A stretch of 64,000 nucleotides of DNA from assembly GCF_018446385.1 (NCBI RefSeq), contig NC_055991.1:97323712-97387711 (forward strand), written 5' to 3'. Both the position numbers and the translations under genes were made by a program. The stretch comes from Zingiber officinale. Its lineage: Eukaryota > Streptophyta > Magnoliopsida > Zingiberales > Zingiberaceae. The first letter of the stretch is position 1, and every line of letters starts with the position of its first letter. The notes below the pieces were generated by a model, which saw only the letters and a list, made by a program, of their open reading frames with translations, was not told the DNA's origin and did no database searches. Below, piece after piece: positions 1 to 8,913 of the stretch.

Positions 1-463
1 AGTGAAGATTTGATGTTCTCAAAAAAAAAAAAAAAATTTTTTTTGCCATGATTATTTCAAAAGCAAGCAAAATAAAGCAACAAGAACCAACATGAAAAAC
101 TAACAAAAACTAAAAACTGAAAATGAAAACCAAACTAAACAGTACATGACACCCCCCCAGACTTAAACTTTTCATCGTTCCGATGAAATCAATATGGTGG
201 AGGAGATTTTAAGAGAAGTTACCAAGTGATGAGCTCCAAATGGTTGACATTCATGTTTTTAAAGATACTCCTTCATCCAATACTCACATTCCTCCACAAC
301 TTTGAATTCTACAACAATAAGATAGACAAGAAAAATTAAGTAGAGGATACATGTTTATTATAAAGAGAGAACTAAAGACATAAAAGAAAATAAGGAAAAT
401 GAACTTGGGTTGCCTCCCAAGAAGCGCTTGTTTAAAATCATTAGCTCGACCACCTCATTAAAT
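1..463 (-). other. 3' non-coding part of element A
   Basis: No gene is seen. A homopolymer A run followed by a T run lies near position 20-48. Positions 150-463 closely match 52700-53017 of element K, so this is the untranslated region between ORF2 and the missing 3' LTR. Confidence 0.7.
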
Positions 464-1384
464 TCATCTAAATCTTGCTCTTGGAGGGGTAAGATATTTT
501 AGAACCCTCCTACCAAGGGCTCTTATTATGAAGAGAGCTTTCATCAAAGGAGCTACAAAGTAAAGTATAACTCTCTCCATCTTCATCTTCTTGGAAATTT
601 TTTCAGGTGGTCGAAGACGGTTCAGATTGAGCTTCCAATTATTGGCCCATGTGAAATCTGCACATCCAAAAGAAAAACAAATCTCCCACAAGCATGTTAT
701 ATAGTATAGAGCTAGAACCATATCAAGATAAGATGAATAAGTAAAAAAAATTGAATCACATCCAACAAAGTCAATTATAGGTACCTCCATAAAGTTTTCC
801 AAAAGATCACAAGAAATACTAACCTTACTTTGCTGAGAAATACCTGAAATTTCTAAACATGTAGATGTGACTTCCTCTGAATCAAATGATGGTTCTGGCT
901 CTAGCTCAGGTGTTGATGATATCAATGATGGTGATTCTTGAGACTCTGCTAGCTCTGCATAAGTCCCTACACATTGTTCCACAACATGATTAATTCTTAA
1001 AACCTCTAAGGGTTGTGTTGACAAAGGTGGTGATCCTTGAGATGCTGCTTCCACAACACAACTCCCTACATATTCTTCCATATCATCATCATCAACACAT
1101 ACATCAAAAAATAAACCAACATCTATGTCCTCAATAACAAGAGGATCAATAACTTCACTTGTAGTTTTAAGTTGATCTACCACATCACATTCATCATCTG
1201 AAAATTCAATGTCACTATAACACCTTATAAAATTTTGAGGTAGATCTAAAAACTTATTTACCACTGCATTATCAATAAAATCCTCATCTGAAAAATCTTC
1301 ATCTTCATATATATTCAAAAATCTGCACTCAACCATATTAGTGTCACAGGATTTGTCGAAGTCTTTATTTTCATTGACCCCCAC
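464..1384 (-). CDS. ORF2 of gag-only element A, acidic protein of unknown function
   Basis: This is a 306-codon ORF from its first Met. It lies in the same frame as gag (1508-2530) and is open from just after the gag stop, so it could be the tail of one gag-ORF2 polyprotein split by a single TGA. The first ~110 residues are very rich in Asp and Glu. A hydrophobic stretch (about residues 215-240, rich in Leu, Tyr and Phe) may be a membrane segment, and the C-terminus is basic (ends PPRARFR). I recognise no protease, RT, RNase H or integrase motif. The homologous ORF in K (53018-53950) is 310 codons and is kept open with few changes. That suggests the ORF was under selection until recently, or simply that both copies are young. 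Confidence 0.6.
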   Translation of the reverse strand: MGVNENKDFDKSCDTNMVECRFLNIYEDEDFSDEDFIDNAVVNKFLDLPQNFIRCYSDIEFSDDECDVVDQLKTTSEVIDPLVIEDIDVGLFFDVCVDDDDMEEYVGSCVVEAASQGSPPLSTQPLEVLRINHVVEQCVGTYAELAESQESPSLISSTPELEPEPSFDSEEVTSTCLEISGISQQSKVSISCDLLENFMEVPIIDFVGCDSIFFTYSSYLDMVLALYYITCLWEICFSFGCADFTWANNWKLNLNRLRPPEKISKKMKMERVILYFVAPLMKALFIIRALGRRVLKYLTPPRARFR

Positions 1385-1507
1385 TAACCTTTGTGGAAAA
1401 GGAACCCTTAGTGAAGGTCCTGGGAAAGATTGAACTTCCTTTTTCCTAAATTTCCTTTGAGCTTTTGGAGGAGGTCCAACTTGCTTATCTAATGTTGGTG
1501 TGATTAA

Positions 1508-2530
1508 TCATTGAGGGAAAGGTACTCGTGGCCTTTGGGAACTTCCTAGAGAAATGGAACTGAGTCCTTGCGATCTTCTATTATTCTTCTCCTCAATTCT
1601 AAACATGTCATTCTTCATAGGTTCTTCATGATTTTTGCCACTTCTCAACCCAAGATCATCACACTTTTCATTGGATCTTGACTGTGTAGGAGGGGGATCT
1701 TCTTTAAACCATTTTGAAACAATACTATCAAGCTTTGCCCCCAAATGTTTGAACTCCTCGCTCTGTGACTTGTGAATTTCAACATTTTTAGGTGGTTGAA
1801 TTTCATTTTGTTTGATAGGCTCTCTTACATTTATGGCTTGTACTTCTTGAATATCTGAGGGAAATTCCATCCAACTTTTGTTCAACCATTCATGGAGGTT
1901 CAATGTCACTTGATCAATCAATGAATAAGCTTCATCTACACTTTTGTCCATAAAAGAACCTCCAGCTGATGAATCCAATAAACTCTTGTCTGAGAAAGAA
2001 ATTCCCCCATAGAATATGTGCAAAATCAACCATTTTTCAAAACCATGATGAGGGCACTGTCTTTGAAGACTCTTGAATCTATCCCATGCTTCAACTAATG
2101 ATTCTCCATATGCCTGAGCAAAATTTGTTATGCAATTCCTCATATACACTGTTCTTCTTAGAGGAAAAAAATGATCCAGAAATTGCTTCTCCAATTGTTC
2201 CCAACTTGTGATGCTTTGAGGGTAGAGAGAATATAACCAAGTCCTTGCTTTATCCTTAATACTGAAAGGAAATGCCATCAATCGAACTGCATTTGCTGAC
2301 ACTCCTTCACATTTCACCATATCACAAATCTCTAAAAATGTTTCAAGATGCAGATAAGGACTTTCTGATACTTCTCCTCCAAATTTGTGACCTTGTATCA
2401 TAAAAATTAACTCTGGGTCTAGTTGGAAACTTTCTGCTTCAATTTGAGGTTGCACAATGGGAGACAAAAATCTTGCAGAAATTGGTGTAGAAAAATTTCT
2501 CATGGGCCTGCTTGACATGTTAGTGCTCAT
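1508..2530 (-). CDS. Gypsy-type retrotransposon gag (element A)
   Basis: This 340-codon ORF has a retrotransposon Gag domain of the Ty3/gypsy type. The helical capsid core (roughly residues 60-200) has the usual landmarks: KDKARTWLYSL, SITSWEQLEKQFLDHFFP and ESLVEAWDRFKSLQRQCPHHGF. No CCHC zinc knuckle is visible. The ORF ends at a TGA (1508-1510) straight after a VPFPQ motif. Reading on in the same frame reaches a second VPFPQRL and then ORF2. Gag would form the virus-like particle that packages element RNA. The start is the first ATG after the leader and matches the start in K (55095). The gag of K has a nonsense codon and a frameshift where this copy is open, so A is the better-preserved copy. 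Confidence 0.85.
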   Translation of the reverse strand: MSTNMSSRPMRNFSTPISARFLSPIVQPQIEAESFQLDPELIFMIQGHKFGGEVSESPYLHLETFLEICDMVKCEGVSANAVRLMAFPFSIKDKARTWLYSLYPQSITSWEQLEKQFLDHFFPLRRTVYMRNCITNFAQAYGESLVEAWDRFKSLQRQCPHHGFEKWLILHIFYGGISFSDKSLLDSSAGGSFMDKSVDEAYSLIDQVTLNLHEWLNKSWMEFPSDIQEVQAINVREPIKQNEIQPPKNVEIHKSQSEEFKHLGAKLDSIVSKWFKEDPPPTQSRSNEKCDDLGLRSGKNHEEPMKNDMFRIEEKNNRRSQGLSSISLGSSQRPRVPFPQ

Positions 2531-2958
2531 GGATATTCAAGAAAAAATTATAAAATGAAGAATCAAAGACAAGAAATAAAATGCAATATGAAAAGCAAGA
2601 AAGAAAATGCCGAATTTAAATTGCAAGAAAGAAAGTGCATAAGGAAAACAAAAAAAAAAAGATAAATTCATACGCTACAGATTGCAAGATATGTTTACAA
2701 AAGAAAAGAAGAAAGAACCTAGATCAAAAGAGAAAACAGAGAAAAGTTAGATTAGAGTGCTAGAAATCAAGAATGCAAAGTTAGAATTAGAATTAGAATT
2801 GCAACAAAAAGAATTGTCAAGAATGTTATTCAAGAAAAGAAAAGATTATAGAAACAGAATTCTAAAAAAAAATTAGTTACAACTATGGAAATGTAAAGAA
2901 AAAAAGAAAAGTTATGTTTAGTCTAACTCAATTGATAATTCCTAATGTTATAGCGCAG
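2531..2958 (-). other. Leader of element A between primer site and gag
   Basis: Purine-rich untranslated leader with no ORF of note and a short triple repeat of AGAATT near 2785-2805. The same leader is in K at 55096-55546. Confidence 0.7.
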
Positions 2959-2976
2959 TCCCCGGCAACGGCGCCA
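2959..2976 (-). promoter_or_regulatory. Primer-binding site, tRNA-Asp type (element A)
   Basis: On the plus strand this reads as the 3' end of plant tRNA-Asp (TCCCCGGCAACGGCGCCA), so the minus-strand RNA would pair with that tRNA to prime reverse transcription. It lies 6 nt from the LTR end (2983), which fixes the orientation as minus. Confidence 0.85.
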
Positions 2977-2982
2977 AAAACT

Positions 2983-4602
2983 TGTTACGCTCCGCAAGTG
3001 TACGAAAATGTCGCAAGTAATATAAAAGATTATCGTATCCACAGGGACTGGAATAAGCACTAGGAATGTCTCAATGCGAATTAGCTAAACAACTATCCAA
3101 TCGTTTCAAATGCAAAGTGAAGGTAAACAAATCTAATATTATAGATCAACAAACAAGAATTTAGTGTTTTGTGTTATGATAAAGGGAGATTCTAGGAGTT
3201 TCGGTTTCTTTGTAAGATTTCTTGAAAGTAAATGGTTCACCACTTCTTATTCCTCAATTGCTTAACACTTGTAGAAAGTTGCCGGTTCTCTCTTGCAATA
3301 AATAACCGGCTAAGGACTGAGAAATGTATCTAAATATGATCAATTAGACGTGAACCTACGTTGTCCTTACACAGAAGCGCACCTATTACTATGCCTTCCT
3401 CGGATATCAACATAGAAGCCCACGACTTATTAATCTATCAAGATACAAGAAACTAATCACAAAATCCATCCTACTCTCTTGAATATTCCTATTTCCTCTT
3501 CAAGATTATCTCTCAAATGTCCTTACATGGGCTTGCACCTGTCACGTGGATCCCTCGGATGATCGAGTGAGAGTTTATCTTACAAAGTCCATAAGAAATC
3601 CAAACAATTAATCAAGAATGAGAATTAAGCACGAATCACCATTAATCATTCAAGATCTAATCGATACAAGCAAGATAATGTCATTGAAACAAGAAAATGG
3701 CAAATCCATAAGAGATTACATCAATCCATCATACAAATACTCCCTTCATCCTAGAATACAAGATCTACTCCATGAATCGAGGAAGAAAACCCGAAGAAAT
3801 AAAGAATACAAGCATTTCTTAAATCCCCAATCCAAGAAACCAAGAAAAGGGGGAAAGAGAAAACTTCGTCTTCGGATCCAATCCTCGCTCCGGAGCCGAA
3901 ATCGTCAAGAGCTCCCCTTGAATCGCCCAGAAATCCTCCCAAGAATGGGAGGAAACCACCAAATCTTGCCTTCTCCCAAAGGGGGGAGAGATCCCCTTTC
4001 AATTCATGAAGGAGGGTTTAAATAGAGCAGGAAATTGGGCGCCACACGGCCCATGACACGGCCGTGTGAGATTCACACGGCCATGTCCAGTTCCTTCTCT
4101 GCCAAAGCCCAGTTCCTTCTCTGGAAATACTACACGGCCGTGTGGTGCACACGGCCAGGACCCTTCTGCTCTCTGGAAATGATACACGGTCGTGTGGTGC
4201 ACACGACCACCACCTGCTTGGCCTCTGGAAACCTCACACGGCCGTGTAGATCTACACGGCCATGTAAGGCATCTGCTCTAATTTCTTCAAATCAAGACAC
4301 GACCGTGTGAGATTCACACGGCCATGTCCTCTTCCCTTCCTGTTAAAATAACACGGTCATGTGTGGTACACGGCTTGATGCTCTCTCCCTTCAATTCCTT
4401 CCAAGCTTGCTCGAGGACGCATAATCTTCACCAATTTCGACTCCTGTGTACAGAAAATACACAAAAAGCATATCTCCGAACCAAAAGAGTAAATATGCTA
4501 AAAGGAAAGCTGGAAGTATAAAAATGCATAGATCAAGCATGCTCAAAGTATGTAAATGTGCGTAAAAACATGCATAAAAGAGTATATAATCTACGCACAT
4601 CA
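2983..4602 (-). repeat. 5' LTR of element A (1.62 kb)
   Basis: In element orientation it starts TGATGTGCGTAG and ends GCGTAACA. It aligns along its length with the two LTRs of K (50067-51732 and 55564-57240). Short ORFs inside it repeat in all three LTRs and are not genes. The segment near 4035-4385 holds an array of CACACGGCCGTGTG palindromes. Confidence 0.9.
4035..4385. repeat. Array of CACACGGCCGTGTG palindromes in LTR of A
   Basis: The palindromic word CACGGCCGTG and one-base variants recur about a dozen times in ~350 bp. They often occur as pairs separated by a few bases and alternate with short spacers such as CCTCTGGAAA. The same array is at 51140-51505 and 56630-57010. Each unit could form a hairpin and carries CpG sites open to methylation. 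Its role is unknown. Confidence 0.85.
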
Positions 4603-5083
4603 TAGGGATCCATGGTGACTTCAGGTCTAAGAACTAGTAGTCATACTAATAGCCACATGAGAAAGTATATGACACTCATATAACGATCCATGATACTTTC
4701 TCATGGCGGGTCATTCAGTATACATTCTCCAATGCATACTCATGTATCAACTTGATATCTCTATATCCATGACTTGTGAGATCAAGTCATCGAGTTGACC
4801 TACATGCTAGTCTTATTGCATTAACATTGTCCCTGAATGTTAATACTCGACTAACTAGGAATGATTAAGAGTCGTGTTCCCTATATCATCTCACTATCGG
4901 TTCAACTAACCGATTGATATAGGTAAGAACCTTCTACTCAAGGACGCTATTATACTTAGTTTATTTGGCACCAATACAAGTAAGTATAATAACCAAAACA
5001 AATACCTTGATTTATATAATAATATGATACAACAAGTCCATAATACAATCATCAAATGATTGGCTCTAGGGCTCTAACTAACA
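4603..5083 (-). repeat. 3' LTR fragment of copia B
   Basis: Matches 19604-20080 of the 5' LTR of B almost base for base and ends at the shared LTR terminus (TGTTAGTTAG read on the minus strand). The rest of this LTR lies left of element A, outside the window. Confidence 0.9.
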
Positions 5084-5097
5084 ATCTCCCACTAGCA
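5084..5097 (-). promoter_or_regulatory. Polypurine tract of copia B
   Basis: On the minus strand the purine-rich CTAGTGGGAGAT abuts the 3' LTR start. It is the expected primer for plus-strand DNA synthesis. Confidence 0.75.
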
Positions 5098-5306
5098 CTA
5101 GTGCCAATCAGTGTAGGCTCTAAGCCCCAATAACCTAGTGTGACCATCATGCTTTCTCTGTGCCAAAGCCTTGGTCAAGGGATCTGCGATGTTAGCCTCT
5201 GTAGGTACTCTGCATATCTTCACATCTTCACATCTCCTCTCTCGATAATCTCTCGAATGAGATGGAAGCGCCGTAGTATGTGTTTGGTCCGCTGGTGTGA
5301 GCGAGG
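5098..5306 (-). pseudogene. C-terminal RNase H fragment of copia B pol
   Basis: On the minus strand this encodes the end of copia RNase H (KHILRRFHLIREIIERGDV, then a frame shift, then the family's TEANIADPLTKAL motif). An 8-bp unit is tandemly duplicated at 5218-5233 and shifts the frame in the middle of the domain. It is the part missing from the long B ORF at 13424-16527, separated by insertion of C. The CGAGG at 5302-5306 is the left TSD of C. Confidence 0.85.
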
Positions 5307-7719
5307 TGTTAGAGTGTATACTGAAAGCCTAAGCTTTTGTAAACATTTATTTTGAATAAAAAAATCACATTTGGTCAAATTATCTACATTTATTTGTAGT
5401 TGTTCAATTAATTTATATTGTAGATAACATAATATGTGGTGTCACATACAGAAGATGATGTTATCAATACCTTATAAATTATAAACAGTAGCTCACGACC
5501 AAAATGGAAAGGAACAAGCCATTGGAAGGTTGTAGTGTAATTAGGTATTAGTTTATCTTAACTATATAATTACAGTAGTACACTTAGAGTGTATTGAGTA
5601 GGACCATCAGAGGTCATTTTCTTTTATACTGACTTTATAAAGGAACAAAGACCTCAGTTATTATGGAAGTGTGTGCTCTTAATCCTAATATAATAACAAG
5701 TATATATATTTGATATTTATTTCTTTAATTTATCAAAGGGTGAGATTTAGTTCGTTGAATCAATAAGCCCGATAAGTTGGAAATGGTATCACTTATAGTG
5801 TGTGTTGTTGATTATAGAAAGAAACTGTGTCCTAATAATCTAGGTTGATAATGCCCCCAAGATGAGCTCATAAAGATTGTCATGTTAAACCCTGCAGGTG
5901 GACTTAGTCCGACATGACGATAAGGTTGAGTGGTACTATTCTTGGATTAAGATATTGATTAAATGAGTTGTCAGTAACTCACTTAATTAATGGACATTCG
6001 ACATCTTAAACACAAGGAGACTAACACACTCATAATAAGAAGGAGCCCAAAAATGTAATTTGGGATTGGTGCGGTAGTTCAATAATAGTTCTCTAGTGGA
6101 ATGAATTATTATTGATAAAATTAAGTTGTGTGTTCGGGGCGAACACGGGATGCTTAATTTTATCGGGAGACCAAAACCAATTCCTCCACTCGGTCCCTAT
6201 CGTAGCCTCTTATTTATAGAGTACTATACCCACTTATACCCACCTTCTATACCCACCTAAAGGGGACCGGCCAAGCTAGCTTGGGAATCAAGCTAGGGCC
6301 GGCCTAAGCTTGGTTTATGGGTGGTCGGCCCTAGCTTGAACCCAAGCTAGAGGGGGCCGGCCATAATAAAATTAAAAAGATTTTTAATTTTAATTTTTAT
6401 TATGTGGAAGATATAATTTATTACAGATAATTAAAATTAAAATATCTCTCTTTAAAGGATCTACAAAAGATTAAAAGAAAGAGATTAGATCTCTTTCCTT
6501 ATTTGTAGATTGGAAAGATATTTTATTTTTTTCTCTTTGAAAATTATTCACATGTTGAAAATTAAAATTATAGAAATTTCTTTTTATCAACCATGAAGGG
6601 ATTTTAAAGGGAAATTTTATTTTTTAAAATTTCCAAAGACAAATAAGGAAGTTTTTATTGTTGATTGAAACTCTCCTAATTTGTCTATTTGAGGTGGCCG
6701 ACCATGATTAATTGATTAAGAAATTTTATTTATTTTTTCTTAATTAATTGTTGTCAAGGAAAGTTAAGGAAATTTTATTATAAATAAATTTCCTTATTTG
6801 CCAAAGCCAAGGAATATAAAAGAAGGGGTAGGGGTGCCTTCATGGGTTACAACTTCTAATGTTCTCTCCCTCTTTTCCTTGGTGTTGTGGCCGGCCATCC
6901 TCTCTTTCTCTCTTCCTCTTTGTGGTGGCCGAATTCTTCATCTCCCTTGGAGCTCTTGTGGTGCCTGGATACTACTTGGAGAAGAAGAAGAAGAAGGAGA
7001 GAAAGCTTGCATCCCTTGGAGCTTGGTTGGTGGTTTTCTTCATCCTTGGTGAAGCTCTTGTTTTGGCCGAATCTAGCAAGGAGGAGAAGAAGGTGTGTTG
7101 GTGATTTCTCATCTCGGAAGATCGTTGCCCACACAACGTCCGAGGTTAGAAGAGGAATACGGTAGAAGATCAAGAGGTCTTTCTAAAAGGTATAACTAGT
7201 AATTTTTCCTTTCCGTATCATACTAGTTATTTTTGGAAATAAATACCAAATACAAGAGGCTTATGATTCTAGTATTTCGAATATGTTTTTCGATGTTGTG
7301 TTCTTTTGTTTTTTACTTTTCCTTGTGATTTGATTGTTCCTTTCGGTTAACCTAAAGTTATTTTAGGAAATTAAATATTAGCTTTCCTTAAAAGGTTTTG
7401 TCTAGTCGGTGGTGATTGCTCCCATATCCAAGAAGGTCATGTGCCTCGCCACGTCAGTACTGGGAACCAATTATGGAAATTAATATTTAATGGAATTAAT
7501 AACTTAGGTGATTTGGATCGAACGTGTTAAGTTCCGCAGGAGATCCAAGTCTAAACCTAAAAGAACAAATAAATTAAGTTTTGGATCAAACGTGTTAAGT
7601 TCCGCAGGAGATCCATAATTTTAATTTAAAAGAACACATGGTAGCTAGGAAAAGGTTTAGACCTTTGTACAAAATTTTTGTACAGTGGAACCTCTAGGTT
7701 TTCCGAGTAGCAACCAACA
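5307..7719 (+). repeat. 5' LTR of copia C (2.41 kb)
   Basis: Starts TGTTAGAGTG and ends CAACCAACA, followed by the primer site. It contains several GGCCGGCC words and inverted AAGCTAG words (6260-6365), a GAA microsatellite (6980-6997), a ~37-bp direct repeat (about 7511-7549 and 7578-7614) and a GTACAAAA/TTTTGTAC inverted repeat (7667-7683). ORFs at 6798-7173 recur in the 3' LTR and are not supported as genes. Confidence 0.92.
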
Positions 7720-7721
7720 AT

Positions 7722-7733
7722 TGGTATCAGAGC
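7722..7733 (+). promoter_or_regulatory. Primer-binding site of copia C
   Basis: TGGTATCAGAGC, complementary to the 3' end of plant initiator tRNA-Met, 2 nt after the LTR end. Confidence 0.93.
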
Positions 7734-8913
7734 TAGGGTTTTGCCTCTGTGTATTTGGTATTAGTGTAATTATGCACATGTCATACATAATTTAGGCAGG
7801 TTAATAGTAGGATGTGCTAACTTTGTGGATGCAGGATCCAACTATTATGGCTTATAGTTTTCTTTATGTGTGTGATTGGACCCTTGGACATGTCAAGGGC
7901 AATTATATGTGTGTGCATGATTGTATTATAAAATACAGCAGGAGCTGTATTTAGTTTTTAATTAGGATTTTATTTTTGATCTAGTTACATGTACATTCCT
8001 TTTATGGAATATAGGATTGATGGATATAAATTTTTAGTTTATGTTCGATCTAGTTCACTTGTACATTCCTTAGAGGAATATAGGATCGAAAAATGTAAAA
8101 TTCTATTTATGTCGCGGATCGAATCTTGCAAGGCGTGGAACCTTTTGAGGACCAGAGGCGCAGCGGAACAAAGAGCAAGATGGATGTGACAACTAGACCC
8201 TGTGGCGGTGGCCAAAGATGGCAGCAGCTAGGGTTGGCAACACACGGAGGACAACAATAGATAAAAGCCATAATAGTTGAAAAATAGTTTTCCATTTATT
8301 GCTCTTATATTGTGCTGTGTGTGCATGTTAGTATACAAGTTCAGTAGGCTAGCATAGTTAAAATTCCTCATTCATAAATAACTAAGTGGGAGAGGAATTT
8401 TAAATAAATTCCACGGTCTCCATTACTGGTTTGTAAGTGATGCAAACAAGCTTGCGCGTTGGCTCTGAGTGTCTTCCTCCATATCGGATGAGCTTGTTTG
8501 TGGATCACTAGAACAAACTTCCATTTAGGATGACTATAGGAAATTAATTAAGAGCGTGTGATCTTCCCCATCGGAAGGGGCACAATCTTATTAATGGACT
8601 TAGTGTCAAGTAATGGTATACACTTAGGCACATCTAATAGTATCCTCCCCATCGGAGTCACTACTATTATTTGTGTGACCAAAGAATACCAACTATTAAT
8701 TTTATTTGTCAAAAAGTTAGGTTGACAAGATAATAAAATTAATGGGTTAAAACCCTCCTTTTACAAATGCTGAATTTGTATACATCCACACTATCGTGAC
8801 ATACAATATTCGCGGTGTTTTGAGGTGTTGGTTAATTTAAAATAGTATTGTTTGAGGAATCAATATTATTCTAAATTTAGAGTTCTGACCAAAAGTTATT
8901 TGTAATTCTTAGG
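7734..8913 (+). other. Leader of copia C
   Basis: 1.18 kb with no convincing gene. Two similar segments around 7985-8030 and 8047-8100 (GTACATTCCTT, AATATAGGAT) look like an old internal duplication. Short ORFs here have no recognisable domain. Confidence 0.6.

Larger units (their letters stand above)
1..4602 (-). mobile_element. Gag-only gypsy LTR retrotransposon A (5' part, runs off the left edge)
   Basis: Minus-strand LTR retrotransposon. From right to left it shows a 5' LTR (2983-4602), a primer-binding site matching the 3' end of tRNA-Asp (2959-2976), a gag ORF and a second ORF. The window edge cuts off the 3' end. It is the same family as complete element K at 50067-57240, which has no protease, reverse transcriptase or integrase, so A is inferred to be non-autonomous (TR-GAG type). 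The tRNA-Asp primer and the VPFPQ motif after gag point to an Athila-like gypsy ancestor. A is inserted in the 3' LTR of copia element B: sequence right of 4602 resumes at the point equivalent to 19604. The right-hand TSD copy should be TAGGG (4603-4607); the left copy is outside. Confidence 0.85.

Noticed and set aside
3618-4521. ORFs of 65-135 codons in the LTR of A and its equivalents at 50701-51651 and 56252-57159
   Set aside because: They are produced by LTR sequence and the palindrome array, differ in frame between copies and have no domain.
6798-7173. Several overlapping ORFs of 81-105 codons
   Set aside because: The same frames recur at 12509-12878 in the other LTR of C and in part at 31137-31377, and have low-complexity sequence; they are LTR sequence.
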